The notes beneath the pieces were generated by a model that had not been told where the DNA came from, made no database searches, and was given only the letters and a program-made list of their open reading frames with translations. DNA of 64,000 nucleotides, from the NCBI RefSeq assembly GCF_000169435.1, contig NZ_AAYB01000006.1, forward strand, positions 91,553-155,552, in the 5' to 3' direction. The first letter of the stretch is position 1. The number at the start of each line of letters is the position of its first letter. The stretch is from Roseobacter sp. CCS2 (GTDB lineage Bacteria > Pseudomonadota > Alphaproteobacteria > Rhodobacterales > Rhodobacteraceae). The translations under genes and the position numbers were made by a program. Below are positions 9,297-18,580 of this stretch, in pieces.

Positions 9297-10520
9297 TTAG
9301 GCAAAAAGATCATGGCATAGTTCAAGCGCATCAATCAGCACATCAACCTCGTCGGTGGTGTTATACACGCCAAAAGACGCGCGGCAGGTCGCCCCCACGC
9401 CCATGCTTTCCATCAATGGCATTGCGCAATGGGTGCCTGCGCGGACCGCGACGCCCTTTTTGTCCAACACGGTTGAGATATCATGCGCATGTGCAGCACC
9501 ATCCAGCGTGAACGAAAAGATCGCGCCCTTTGTGGCCGACTGCCCCTGCACATTCAGCCAATTTAGCCCATCAAGCCGGTCGCGGGCATAATCGCGCAAA
9601 CTCTGTTCGTGCAGAGCGATCTGATCCATGCCGATATCCATCATGTATTCCAACGCCACACCCAGACCAATCGTCTGCACGATCCCCGGTGTGCCCGCCT
9701 CAAACTTCATCGGTGGATCATTCCATGTGACCGCATCGCGTGTCACATCGCGGATCATGTCACCACCCCCCATGAACGGACGCATTTCAGCCATACGTTC
9801 TTTGGTGACATAAATAGCACCAGAGCCGGATGGCCCATAAAGCTTGTGTCCCGTAATCGCGTAAAAATCACAGCCGATATCCGCCACATCAACGGGCATA
9901 TGCACGGCCGATTGGCTGCCATCGACCAAGACAGGCACGCCTTTCGCATGGGCGCCTGCCGTAATTGCTTTGACGTCCACTACTGTGCCTAACACGTTGG
10001 ACATATGAGTCACGCCCACCAGTTTGGTCTTTGGTCCAATCGCATCAATCACCTTCTGGGGATCCAGATCGCCATTGGCATCCACATCAACCCATTTGAT
10101 CACAACGCCCATGCGTTCGCGCAGAAAATGCCACGGAACGATATTGGCGTGGTGTTCCATAATCGACAGGACGATTTCATCGCCGGCTTGCATACGCGGC
10201 ATGGCCCAGCCATAGGCCACCATATTGATGCCTTCGGTGGTGCCGGAATTGATGATGATGTCATCTTCGGACGGCGCATTCAGAAAGCGCGCGATAATCC
10301 CGCGCACGCCTTCATAGCGTTCCGTGGACAGGTTGCTCAGGTAATGCAAACCGCGGTGCACATTGGCATATTCTTCGCCATAGCCACGCGTGACCGCATC
10401 AATCACCACCTGCGGTTTTTGGGCAGAGGCCCCATTGTCAAGGTAGACCAGCGGCTTGCCGTTCACCTCGCGCGACAGGATCGGAAAATCACTACGGATT
10501 TTTGCAATATCAAGGCTCAT
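9297..10520 (-). CDS. sufS: Cysteine desulfurase SufS
   Basis: PLP-dependent group II cysteine desulfurase that supplies sulfur for Fe-S assembly. 407 residues, full length. Seen: [12 protein letters not shown] (25-36), [10 protein letters not shown] (121-130), PLP lysine K226 in [12 protein letters not shown], and catalytic C365 in [11 protein letters not shown]. It is the last gene of the suf operon and its start overlaps the stop of the upstream YIP1-like gene. No sufE follows here; a second cysteine desulfurase is encoded at the operon head. Confidence 0.95.
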   Translation of the reverse strand: MSLDIAKIRSDFPILSREVNGKPLVYLDNGASAQKPQVVIDAVTRGYGEEYANVHRGLHYLSNLSTERYEGVRGIIARFLNAPSEDDIIINSGTTEGINMVAYGWAMPRMQAGDEIVLSIMEHHANIVPWHFLRERMGVVIKWVDVDANGDLDPQKVIDAIGPKTKLVGVTHMSNVLGTVVDVKAITAGAHAKGVPVLVDGSQSAVHMPVDVADIGCDFYAITGHKLYGPSGSGAIYVTKERMAEMRPFMGGGDMIRDVTRDAVTWNDPPMKFEAGTPGIVQTIGLGVALEYMMDIGMDQIALHEQSLRDYARDRLDGLNWLNVQGQSATKGAIFSFTLDGAAHAHDISTVLDKKGVAVRAGTHCAMPLMESMGVGATCRASFGVYNTTDEVDVLIDALELCHDLFA

Positions 10521-11113
10521 GCGACACCCCCTGCTGGGCCAATGCCCAAGATAGCCAATGCGATGCCCGCCAAAAGGGCTGTGCCGATCAATGCCAGAAA
10601 GACCGCGACAAGCGCCTTTCCAAGATTATTAAAGGCATGCAGCACATTGATAAAATTCATGAAACACCAGATCAAAGCGCCCAATGACAACAACCCAAAG
10701 ATCGATGCAATCGCAGGGCTGATCAGAACAAGCACGACCTGAACCGCCTCAAGTGTCAGGCTGATAGATTGGAACCAGACAATGATGGTAAGCGAGCCAT
10801 GCAAAGTGCCTGCCCCACCCATGATTTGGCCTGCGTAGAAAATGCCGAACACAAACATCACCAGAAAGATGCTGATGATCGCAACAAACCCGAAGGGCGA
10901 CACGGCAAAAGCTTCTTCCTGAAAGGCCACCGGCGCAGGCGAGATCATTTGCAACAGCACCACAAGGATCACGTTGAGCACAGCAACAAGCGCCAAACCC
11001 GTCCATAACGCATCCCGTGGAACGTTCATTTCGATGACTTTGCGCGCGCTGTCAGACGGCTCCATGATGCTGATCCAGACGGCCCGCATCCATGTTTGAA
11101 AATCTAGTGTCAT
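10517..11113 (-). CDS. YIP1-family multispanning membrane protein
   Basis: 198 residues with about five hydrophobic helices (for example GLALVAVLNVILVVLLQMI, FVAIISIFLVMFVFGIFYA, LALIGTALLAGIALAIL). The pattern and the N-terminal region match the bacterial YIP1/DUF1282-like family, whose function is unknown. It sits between sufD and sufS, overlapping both neighbours by a few bases, and is adjacent to a second protein of the same kind. The context implies co-expression with Fe-S assembly, but a role there is only inference. Confidence 0.72.
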   Translation of the reverse strand: MTLDFQTWMRAVWISIMEPSDSARKVIEMNVPRDALWTGLALVAVLNVILVVLLQMISPAPVAFQEEAFAVSPFGFVAIISIFLVMFVFGIFYAGQIMGGAGTLHGSLTIIVWFQSISLTLEAVQVVLVLISPAIASIFGLLSLGALIWCFMNFINVLHAFNNLGKALVAVFLALIGTALLAGIALAILGIGPAGGVA

Positions 11114-11613
11114 GCTTTGCTTTCAGCTTCGCGCAAGGTTTGAACCCATATGATAAGAAACACAACCGCACCAATCACACCAACAAGTGCGGCCTGACTG
11201 CCCGGCCCGATCAACCCACGCACCAGCCCGTAAAACAAGAAAAGCGGCGACGTCGCCAGCAACGTCCAAAACAATGCAAGACGTGCGCCGAACCAGCTGC
11301 CTTTGCCGCCAAAAACCTTTGCAATCAGGTGCGACAGGGCCGCGACGCCGTACATGAACAGCGGCAGAATAATAACCGCGCTGAAGAACGTATAGGTCAT
11401 CATCCCCTCAAAGTTCATTTCTGGTGGCCATGGCGATGGCTCGTATCCATCGGCCACACGCCGCAGGCGCGGCCATTGCGCCACGAAGATCAGAAAACAA
11501 CTGACCATAAGGTACATGATCGCACGGTCTTCACGCCGACCCTGCCCCAGCAAATCGCGCATCACGGCACGCGGCCTGCGCCAGGTCCGTACTATGTCGT
11601 TTGTGACAGGCAT
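11110..11613 (-). CDS. YIP1-family membrane protein, second copy
   Basis: 167 residues beginning MPVTNDIVRTWRRPRAVMRD, then about four to five helices (YLMVSCFLIFVAQWP, YTFFSAVIILPLFMYGVAALS, LALFWTLLATSPLFLFYGLV, LVGVIGAVVFLIIWV). It resembles the neighbouring 198-residue protein in layout. Its ATG shares one base with the sufD stop and its stop overlaps the next gene start, so the two membrane genes are translationally coupled within the suf operon. Function unknown. Confidence 0.72.
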   Translation of the reverse strand: MPVTNDIVRTWRRPRAVMRDLLGQGRREDRAIMYLMVSCFLIFVAQWPRLRRVADGYEPSPWPPEMNFEGMMTYTFFSAVIILPLFMYGVAALSHLIAKVFGGKGSWFGARLALFWTLLATSPLFLFYGLVRGLIGPGSQAALVGVIGAVVFLIIWVQTLREAESKA

Positions 11614-12902
11614 TAGCTGTGCCGTGACAGCCAGCCTTCCAGCCGGTCCCGCAGTTCTTCTGACAATCCTTCGTCTTCAATCTCGTCCAAAGCCTCGGCC
11701 AGGAACGACAAGGTCAGCAAATTGCGGGCGTCGTCATGCGACACACCGCGAGAGCGCAGATAAAACAAAGCAGTTTCATCAATCGCACCAGAGGTCGAGC
11801 CATGTGAACAGGCCACGTCATCGGCGTAGATTTCCAGCTCTGGCTTGGCAAGAAAGACACTGTCGTCATCCAGCAAAAGCGATTGGCTGATCTGATAGCC
11901 ATCGGTTTTTTGCGCGCCGGCCTTGACCAAAATCTTACCTTGGAACACGCCTGTCGCCCCGTTGCGCAACACCTTTTTGAACACCTGACGGCTTTCGCCG
12001 TTCAACGCGTCATGGGTGATGAATACCGTATCGTCGTGATGAAAATCAGTGCCGTCGCCGACGCAAACGCCAGCCACATGCGCCACCGCATCATCGCCAA
12101 CAATTTCCAAGACGCATTCATTACGTGTCAGCACACCGTTGAATGTCAGCGTAAAGGATTTGAACGTTGAATTGGCCGCAATTCTTGCAAAACAATGCGT
12201 TACAGCCCGGCGTTCATGATCGCGCCCTTGGGCACGGATATGGTGAAAGGTGCCGCCTTCGGCCACGTCAACCTCAAGCAGTTTTGAAAAACGCGCCGCA
12301 GCCGGGCCCGTTTCCAACAGCGTGACCTCGGCGCCCGCTTCAACCTTGACCATGTTGTGCAAAATCGCGTCGGACGACACGTTTTTATGCAGGTAGATAA
12401 AGTTGATCGGCTTGGTGGCCTTGCCTGTCACACGGATCACCACGCCATCAGTTGCAAGCGCTGTATTCAACGCCGCTAAGGGGCGGTCCACCGGCGTCTG
12501 CCCGCGGGATTCCAAAACGCCATAAAGGTCTTTGGCCCAATGAATATCGGTGGTCATTGCATCCGCAAGGCGGTCAATCTCAACCCCTTCCGCGCTTAGA
12601 TCGTCCGAAGCTTCGGAATCAAAAACACCGTCGACAAAGACAATTTTCACTCGGTCAACGGCATCGAAAAGCGGGCCTTCGTCATTGCGAAAAAGGGCGG
12701 CTTCTGGCGCAGCCAGCGTCGTCAAAGACGTTGGATCGGTATATTTCCAATACTCATCACGCTTTGTCGGCAGGCCCATCTGGCGCACACGCGCCATCGC
12801 ATCTGCCCGCGCCGCATTACCCCAAGCAGCGCCGTCCTGCGGCACCTCCACATCGGCCAATCGCGCCTCTGTGGTCTCTATTTTCAGCTTCGCCAACGCC
12901 AT
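11613..12902 (-). CDS. sufD: Fe-S cluster scaffold component SufD
   Basis: 429 residues. SufD pairs with SufB and SufC in the scaffold on which new Fe-S clusters are built. The C-terminal beta-helix core is present: AKPELEIYADDVACSHGSTS (about 349-368) followed by ALFYLRSRGVSHDDAR, the SufB/SufD family signature. The N-terminal part (residues 1-130) is the variable SufD helical region with DEYWKYTDPTSL. Start and stop overlap sufC and the YIP1-like gene, respectively. Confidence 0.95.
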   Translation of the reverse strand: MALAKLKIETTEARLADVEVPQDGAAWGNAARADAMARVRQMGLPTKRDEYWKYTDPTSLTTLAAPEAALFRNDEGPLFDAVDRVKIVFVDGVFDSEASDDLSAEGVEIDRLADAMTTDIHWAKDLYGVLESRGQTPVDRPLAALNTALATDGVVIRVTGKATKPINFIYLHKNVSSDAILHNMVKVEAGAEVTLLETGPAAARFSKLLEVDVAEGGTFHHIRAQGRDHERRAVTHCFARIAANSTFKSFTLTFNGVLTRNECVLEIVGDDAVAHVAGVCVGDGTDFHHDDTVFITHDALNGESRQVFKKVLRNGATGVFQGKILVKAGAQKTDGYQISQSLLLDDDSVFLAKPELEIYADDVACSHGSTSGAIDETALFYLRSRGVSHDDARNLLTLSFLAEALDEIEDEGLSEELRDRLEGWLSRHS

Positions 12903-13657
12903 CAGGCCACCTCTGCCAAAATATCGGCATAGCCATTGTTTTCAACTTCAAGCGCCAGTTCCGGGCCGCCGGATTTCACGATGCGACCATCGGCCATGAT
13001 ATGCACGACATCAGGCTTAATATGGTCCAGCAGGCGCTGATAGTGTGTGATCACAAGGAAAGATCGGCCTTCAGAACGCAGGGCATTCACGCCTTCGGAC
13101 ACCAGTTTCATGGCGTCAACGTCCAGCCCGGAGTCCGTTTCATCCAAGATGCACATCTTTGGCTCTAGCATGGCCATCTGCAGGATTTCATTGCGCTTTT
13201 TCTCACCACCAGAGAAACCCACATTCACGGGGCGTTTCAGCATATCCGCATCAATTTTAAGGCTCTTTGCTTTGGCGCGAACTTCTTTCAGGAAATCAGC
13301 CGCGCTCATCTCATCTTCGCCACGCTCTTTGCGCTGCGCATTCACAGCCGTCCGCAGGAACGTCATGTTGCCCACGCCGGGGATTTCAACAGGATATTGG
13401 AATGCAAGGAAAAGACCCGCTGCCGCGCGCTCTTCGGGTTCCATACCCAGCAGGTCTTCACCCTCCAAGGCTGCAGAACCGCCCGTCACTTCATAGCCGT
13501 CCTTGCCAGACAGCACATAAGACAGCGTCGACTTGCCAGATCCATTCGGCCCCATGATTGCATGCACCGTACCGGGTTCGATTTTCAGATCGACACCCTT
13601 GAGGATCTGCTTGTCTTCTTCTTCCAGTTTGACCTCAAGGCCTTTGATGTTCAGCAT
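12902..13657 (-). CDS. sufC: Fe-S assembly ATPase SufC
   Basis: ABC-type ATPase that drives the SufBCD scaffold. 251 residues. Walker A is GPNGSGKST (about 37-45), the signature is FSGGEKKR, and Walker B is MCILDETDSGLDVDA. The frame is open eleven residues further upstream, but the ATG at 13657 follows an AAGGAG ribosome site at seven bases and gives the family N-terminus MLNIKGLEVKLEE. It is followed directly by sufD. Confidence 0.95.
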   Translation of the reverse strand: MLNIKGLEVKLEEEDKQILKGVDLKIEPGTVHAIMGPNGSGKSTLSYVLSGKDGYEVTGGSAALEGEDLLGMEPEERAAAGLFLAFQYPVEIPGVGNMTFLRTAVNAQRKERGEDEMSAADFLKEVRAKAKSLKIDADMLKRPVNVGFSGGEKKRNEILQMAMLEPKMCILDETDSGLDVDAMKLVSEGVNALRSEGRSFLVITHYQRLLDHIKPDVVHIMADGRIVKSGGPELALEVENNGYADILAEVA

Positions 13658-13743
13658 GTCATGCTCCTTATATTTCTGCGGGCGGTACAACCGCGATGTT
13701 GTTTCAGGCGTCCGTCAAAAAGATCAGCCACCGGTCTTATTCC

Positions 13744-14640
13744 TTATTGGCCTGGCGGACCAGCAATGGTGTGCACATGCCGCAACGCCACCAAAAGGCG
13801 TTGCTTTGCAGCTTCTGCAATGTCCTCCAGGTCACTGTCCTGCAGGTGCGAAAATGATTTGGTACTACGTTTGATGAACCCATTTCCTTTGGCCATACGT
13901 GCCGCCAGCTTGGTCTTGAACACCTCTTTTTGCAGCACAGGATGAAAGACGCTGTCGCGAAGGTCAGGATCATTTTTGATGGCGTGGATCAAGATATTCG
14001 GATCGGTTTCAACCGAACCGTTGACAAACCATGCGGGGGCAAGCGGAACCAAATCACCAATCGTCAATTCCGGGTCAGCATGCGCATAAGTAAAAGTAAA
14101 CAGCTCATCATTCGGAACATTGAACGCCCGCAGTTTTTGCTTTGATGTCTCTTGGCGCAGTGCAAACAACCGATCAAGGGCACGGCCCGAAAACCGCGTC
14201 AAGGCAAAGATCGCGCGATGCGGCTCAAGCGGTTTTAGGGCTTGGGTGAAACGGTGCAAAGGCTGGTTAAACGGCGACGGACTAACGCCAAGTATATCAC
14301 AATGATCCGCTTCGGCTGCCCTAAACAGCGATGTCGGATCACCGGTAAACACGACATCCGGTTCGATCAGCCAATAGTTATCATATTTCGGAAAGGCCTG
14401 CCGCAGCGCATAGTAAAAATAATCGCCACACCGCCAACCCCAGTCCGGCGTAATCCGCAGGCCTTGCGCCTGCACCCAGTCGTCGTTGATGTCGATAATC
14501 GGCACATCAAGGTTCAACGCGTCGGTACGGTTGTGGAAAACAACAGCAACATCATCGCCAAAGACATGCTTCAGGCGCTCTAGCAGATCAATCTCTGCTT
14601 GCGTCCACATATTCGTGCGGATGGCGGCCATCACTTTCAT
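13744..14640 (-). CDS. Uncharacterised protein, glycosyltransferase-like, within the suf operon
   Basis: 298 residues, soluble. I do not recognise a named family with confidence. Seen: WGWRCGDYFYYALRQAFPKY (about 67-86) and NYWLIEPDVVFTG (88-100), where the acidic EPDVVF resembles the metal-binding Asp motif of nucleotide-sugar transferases; later NVPNDELFTFTYAH. No signal peptide or helix is apparent. It lies between sufB and sufC on the same strand, 86 bases before sufC, so it is probably co-transcribed. A link to Fe-S assembly is not supported by the protein itself. Confidence 0.6.
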   Translation of the reverse strand: MKVMAAIRTNMWTQAEIDLLERLKHVFGDDVAVVFHNRTDALNLDVPIIDINDDWVQAQGLRITPDWGWRCGDYFYYALRQAFPKYDNYWLIEPDVVFTGDPTSLFRAAEADHCDILGVSPSPFNQPLHRFTQALKPLEPHRAIFALTRFSGRALDRLFALRQETSKQKLRAFNVPNDELFTFTYAHADPELTIGDLVPLAPAWFVNGSVETDPNILIHAIKNDPDLRDSVFHPVLQKEVFKTKLAARMAKGNGFIKRSTKSFSHLQDSDLEDIAEAAKQRLLVALRHVHTIAGPPGQ

Positions 14641-14686
14641 GAGGCACCTCCACCGTCACAAACGGCTGCATCAGTGCTGGATTGCC

Positions 14687-15235
14687 CTAAAGGGTAAGTA
14701 CGGCCGCACCCCAAACCAGGCTTAATTCTTCGGTCTGCTGCAAAACCTGCTGCACATGCGCGTCGGTGTAGATATACGCCATCTGCTCTGGCCACCGCCA
14801 GATCAGGTTGTGCCCGGCCACCATCATCGCACCGATACCCGCCAACTGGCCGATCCGATCGAAGATATGACGCTTGCGCAGCAATGTTGACAACAAAAGC
14901 ATGGCCCAAAATGCCACAAAAAGCTCCAGCGCCAGCATGACGTCGCTGTCGAGGCTGAGGCCAAAGAACCGGATCCGTACCACCTGCGCGAACATCAGCG
15001 CCACGGCGCCGATGACCATAGCGACAATAAATTTGCCCAGATACGAATCCTCGTCGTGTTGCACCTTTTTCTTGATCTGGTCGCGCGGCACGCGTTTGGG
15101 GATATGCATCCCCAAGTCGGGATCGTAATACGACTTGTTGCGTGGGTTCTTGATCCGCTTTACCCGCGCGTTGAAGTCGTTGATATCCTGCTTCACCATG
15201 CCCATGCGCCACGATCCCATGAATTGCTTGTTCAA
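14687..15235 (-). CDS. Membrane protein of the suf operon (annotated in relatives as SufBCD component)
   Basis: 182 residues: a basic N-terminus with YYDPDLGMHIPKRVPRDQI, then about three helices (FIVAMVIGAVALMFAQVV, LALELFVAFWAMLLLS, IGQLAGIGAMMVAGHNLIW). Rhodobacteraceae genomes usually carry such a gene beside sufB under a name like component of SufBCD complex, but I know of no experimental function. An internal ATG ten codons in (MGMVKQD) is an alternative start. Downstream of sufB, upstream of the glycosyltransferase-like gene. Confidence 0.7.
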   Translation of the reverse strand: MNKQFMGSWRMGMVKQDINDFNARVKRIKNPRNKSYYDPDLGMHIPKRVPRDQIKKKVQHDEDSYLGKFIVAMVIGAVALMFAQVVRIRFFGLSLDSDVMLALELFVAFWAMLLLSTLLRKRHIFDRIGQLAGIGAMMVAGHNLIWRWPEQMAYIYTDAHVQQVLQQTEELSLVWGAAVLTL

Positions 15236-15319
15236 TGCTTAATGGCATCGAACTAGGGCAAGAAATGGGCCGCGCCGTGACGGTGACGCGACAAATATCG
15301 TGGTTAACGTGTGGCATCA

Positions 15320-16843
15320 CTAGCCGACAGAGCCTTCCAGCGAAATCGCGACCAGCGCCTGCGCTTCCATCGCAAATTCCATCGGCAGCGCTTGCAGCAC
15401 TTCCTTACAGAACCCGTTCACGACCAAGGCGACGGCCTCTTCCTCGTCCATCCCGCGCGAGCGGCAATAGAACAGCTGATCGTCATCGACCTTAGATGTT
15501 GTCGCCTCATGTTCCACCCGGGACGAATTGTTCTTGACCTCGATGTAAGGCACCGTGTGCGCCCCGCATTTGTCGCCAATCAGCAGGCTGTCGCATTGGG
15601 TATAATTGCGCGACGCCTGCGCCTTGGGGTGCATCGACACCAAACCTCGATAGGTATTCTGCGCCTTACCCGCGCTGATGCCCTTGGACACAATCCGCGA
15701 TTTCGTATTCTTGCCCAGATGCACCATCTTTGTGCCGGTATCGGCCTGCTGCATATTGTTGGCGATCGCGATGGAATAAAACTCGCCTTGGCTGTCGTCG
15801 CCGCGCAAAATGCAGCTTGGATACTTCCAAGTCACAGCTGACCCCGTTTCCACCTGCGTCCACATCACCTTGGACCGGTCACCGCGGCAATCTGCGCGTT
15901 TGGTCACAAAGTTATAGATACCGCCATTGCCATCCTCATCACCGGGATACCAGTTCTGGACGGTGGAATATTTCACCTCGGCATCTTCCTCGATGATAAT
16001 TTCAACCACAGCCGCGTGCAGCTGGGCTGTATCACGCTTGGGCGCAGTACAGCCTTCAAGATAGGACACATATGACCCCTTATCGGCGATGATCAGCGTC
16101 CGCTCAAACTGGCCGGTGTTTTCGGCATTGATGCGGAAATAGGTGGACAACTCCATCGGGCAGCGCACACCCGGCGGAATGTAGACAAAGGACCCATCGG
16201 AAAAGACAGCCGAGTTCAACGTGGCATAAAAGTTGTCAGACGGCGGCACGACGGTGCCCAGATACTTCTTCACCAGCTCAGGGTGGTTCTCAATCGCCTC
16301 GGAGATCGAGCAAAAGATTACACCCGCTTTCTTCAGTTCAGCCTGAAAGGTCGTGCCCACAGACACACTATCAAACACCGCATCCACAGCGACCTTGCGG
16401 CCCTCGGCAGGCGCATCCTCGGCACCTTCAACACCCGCCAAAATCATCTGCTCTTTCAGTGGGATGCCCAGTTTTTCGTAGGTGGCGAGCAATTTCGGAT
16501 CGACCTCATCCAAGGACTTCGGCTTTTCTTCCATGCTCTTGGGACGCGCATAGTAATAGATGTCCTGAAAGTCGATGTCAGGATAATTGACCATCGCCCA
16601 TGTGGGTTCTTCGATTTTTTCCCAGCGTTCAAAGGCCGATAAACGCCATTCGGTCATCCACTCTGGTTCTTTATTCTTGGATGAAATCAGACGCACGATA
16701 TCGGGGTTCACGCCCTTAGGCGCATACTCCATCTCGATCTCGGTTTCCCAGCCGTATTTATAATTGCCAGAGAGTTCCTTGACCGCATCCACGGTGTCCT
16801 GATCAACGCCTTCTTTGACCTCAACGGTATCCAAAGCTGTCAT
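15320..16843 (-). CDS. sufB: Fe-S cluster scaffold protein SufB
   Basis: 507 residues, full length. Core of the SufBCD scaffold. Seen: the N-terminal [19 protein letters not shown], the central [20 protein letters not shown], the core cysteine motif [19 protein letters not shown], and the C-terminal [20 protein letters not shown]. The ATG at 16843 follows GAGAGGATG. The stop of the upstream cysteine desulfurase is only twelve bases away, so the two are one transcript. Confidence 0.96.
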   Translation of the reverse strand: MTALDTVEVKEGVDQDTVDAVKELSGNYKYGWETEIEMEYAPKGVNPDIVRLISSKNKEPEWMTEWRLSAFERWEKIEEPTWAMVNYPDIDFQDIYYYARPKSMEEKPKSLDEVDPKLLATYEKLGIPLKEQMILAGVEGAEDAPAEGRKVAVDAVFDSVSVGTTFQAELKKAGVIFCSISEAIENHPELVKKYLGTVVPPSDNFYATLNSAVFSDGSFVYIPPGVRCPMELSTYFRINAENTGQFERTLIIADKGSYVSYLEGCTAPKRDTAQLHAAVVEIIIEEDAEVKYSTVQNWYPGDEDGNGGIYNFVTKRADCRGDRSKVMWTQVETGSAVTWKYPSCILRGDDSQGEFYSIAIANNMQQADTGTKMVHLGKNTKSRIVSKGISAGKAQNTYRGLVSMHPKAQASRNYTQCDSLLIGDKCGAHTVPYIEVKNNSSRVEHEATTSKVDDDQLFYCRSRGMDEEEAVALVVNGFCKEVLQALPMEFAMEAQALVAISLEGSVG

Positions 16844-16855
16844 CTTGTCATCCTC

Positions 16856-17887
16856 TCAAGCGGCCCTGCGCCGCGCTCTTTTTTCGCTCCAGGCCTGCAC
16901 AAATTGCATGACCTCATCTTCCGTCGTCTCGATGCCCAGTGACACGCGAATTGCGCTTGATGCCACCTCATCGCTCAATTCCAGTGCTTGTAGCACCCGG
17001 CTTGTCTTGACCTTGCCGCTGGAACAGGCAGAGCCTGCTGATACGGCAAAACCCGCCAGATCCATCGCCATCACTTGCGTTTCGCCTTTCCACCCCGGTG
17101 AGGCGAAACAACTGGTGTTCGGCAGACGATCCAACCCTTTCCCGACAAAAATAGTACTCTTTTCGGCGGCCTCAATGGCTGTTTCTAGAATATTTCTAAG
17201 TTTGGCAACCCGGTCCCATTTTCCTGCTGCCAAATCAGCCTGTGCAGCCGCCGCAGCAGCACCCATGCCAGCAATCGCAATCACGTTTTCGGTACCGGAC
17301 CGGCGGCCCATTTCCTGCCCGCCCCCTTTGATTTGAACTGCAACATCAGTGCCTTGTGGAAAGATCAACGCGCCAACACCTTTGGGGCCACCAAACTTGT
17401 GGGCGGACAGAAAAACCATCCCGATGCCAGACCACGAAAACGCAAAGGGCACTTTGCCAAAGCCTTGGGTAATGTCGCTGACGGCCAATCCTCGCGGCAA
17501 TGCCTGAACAATCCCTGTCTCAGAATTCGCCAATTGCACCGCAGACCCCGCCGGATCATCCACCTGCACCGCGCCATGCACAACCGGTAAACATGGATCA
17601 ACCCAAGCATGCACCGCTTCATGTTCAATCGGGGCCGCATGCAATCCACGGCCCGCCAAAGCCAGCGCCGCCGCCTCGGTCGCTCCAGACGTAAACACCA
17701 CATCCGCACCGGACGCGCCAACGGCATCGGCAATCTGCGCACGCGCCGTTTCAACAATCCCCTTCGCCGCACGCCCCTCAGCATGCACAGAAGACGGGTT
17801 GCCGACCACATCCATCGCCGCAATCATCGCCGCCCGCGCCTCTGCCCGCAAAGGCGTGGTCGCATTATGATCCAGATAGGTTCTCAT
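16856..17887 (-). CDS. Cysteine desulfurase, IscS/NifS type
   Basis: 343 residues, somewhat shorter than IscS (about 400). Group I-like features: YLDHNATTPL (4-13), PLP lysine K164 in SAHKFGGPKG, and catalytic C288 in SAGSACSSGK. It sits between iscR and sufB, so this operon carries two desulfurases (this one and SufS). The upstream gap of 56 bases to iscR contains the double-hairpin repeat. On the + strand, 17186-17198 inside the gene is a palindrome similar to the probable IscR operator. Confidence 0.92.
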   Translation of the reverse strand: MRTYLDHNATTPLRAEARAAMIAAMDVVGNPSSVHAEGRAAKGIVETARAQIADAVGASGADVVFTSGATEAAALALAGRGLHAAPIEHEAVHAWVDPCLPVVHGAVQVDDPAGSAVQLANSETGIVQALPRGLAVSDITQGFGKVPFAFSWSGIGMVFLSAHKFGGPKGVGALIFPQGTDVAVQIKGGGQEMGRRSGTENVIAIAGMGAAAAAAQADLAAGKWDRVAKLRNILETAIEAAEKSTIFVGKGLDRLPNTSCFASPGWKGETQVMAMDLAGFAVSAGSACSSGKVKTSRVLQALELSDEVASSAIRVSLGIETTEDEVMQFVQAWSEKRARRRAA

Positions 17888-17889
17888 AT

Positions 17890-17943
17890 CTTCTCATGTT
17901 CAAAAATACCTCGGGGGAGGCCGAAGGCCGGGGGCAGCGCCCC
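17890..17943 (-). repeat. Double-hairpin intergenic element, copy 1
   Basis: Read on the minus strand: hairpin GGGGC-gct-GCCCC (17931-17943), hairpin GGCC-ttc-GGCC (17919-17929), then a tail ending GGTATTTTTGAACATGAGAAG just before the desulfurase ATG. It fills the gap between iscR and the cysteine desulfurase. Two more copies are at 32417-32475 (minus) and 49544-49601 (plus). It may act as a partial terminator or attenuator. Confidence 0.75.
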
Positions 17944-18408
17944 TTATGTCACCTCATCAACCACTTCAAACAACGCTGGCACCGCCGGACACGGGGCCAA
18001 TTCATTGCTCACCACATCGGACAACCGCGCCTGATGCAAAAACACATAAACATGCGCGCTTAATCCTTCCCACAACCGGTTCGTCATCGACTGCGCACGC
18101 GAACCGGAGGCCGCACCGGACGCCCCTGCCCCTTTATGCATGGCTGATACGGTTTCATCCACCGCACCCAAAATCTCAGACACCCGAATATCTGCGGCAG
18201 GCCGCGCCAAACGGTATCCACCACCCGGCCCCCGCACAGAATCTACCAATCCCGCACGGCGTAGCTTGACGAAAAGCTGCTCAAGATAGGGCAACGAAAT
18301 ATCCTGACGCTTCGAAATCTCGGTCAGATTCACCAGCGCATTGCCGTCTTGCAGCGCCAGATCAGCCAAAGCGACCATCGCATAGCGGCCTTTGGTGCTT
18401 AGTTTCAT
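17944..18408 (-). CDS. iscR: Rrf2-family regulator IscR
   Basis: 154-residue Rrf2 regulator heading the suf operon. The winged helix is at residues 1-70 with MKLSTKGRYAMVALADLAL, DISLPYLEQLFVKLRRAGLV and VRGPGGGYRLARP. Canonical IscR binds [2Fe-2S] through three cysteines near 92-104 and a His; here residues 86-112 hold Ala/Gly/Ser and no Cys, and the only Cys is C140 near the C-terminus. The Rhodobacter sphaeroides IscR is known to bind a cluster with a single Cys, so this fits that atypical type. The ATG at 18408 was chosen over one eleven codons upstream on family alignment. Confidence 0.92.
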   Translation of the reverse strand: MKLSTKGRYAMVALADLALQDGNALVNLTEISKRQDISLPYLEQLFVKLRRAGLVDSVRGPGGGYRLARPAADIRVSEILGAVDETVSAMHKGAGASGAASGSRAQSMTNRLWEGLSAHVYVFLHQARLSDVVSNELAPCPAVPALFEVVDEVT

Positions 18409-18504
18409 CAGCATCCCCCCGAAATACAGGCGTAATTTCATTGACGGCGCGGTGCTGCATCATTACTCCACCGTGACCACGACAATTAAGGCCATCGCCC
18501 TAGT

Positions 18505-18519
18505 TTAGAATCTTTCTAA
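18505..18519. promoter_or_regulatory. Probable IscR-type operator of the suf operon
   Basis: Perfect inverted repeat TTAGAA-TCT-TTCTAA, 97 bases before the iscR start and 62 before the divergent hydrolase gene. Its position and form resemble the iron-responsive palindrome assigned to IscR in Rhodobacterales (the Iron-Rhodo-box); I recall the motif class rather than its exact consensus. It would allow IscR to repress its own operon. Confidence 0.6.
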
Positions 18520-18580
18520 GGTGTCCAAGCATTTTCGTCAAGAATGCGACAAGGACCAATAGCAGTAACGGAAAACACGT

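Noticed and set aside
12452..13168. 238-codon open frame antisense to sufD and sufC
   Set aside because: Spans the junction of two certain genes on the other strand; composition is typical of an antisense shadow.
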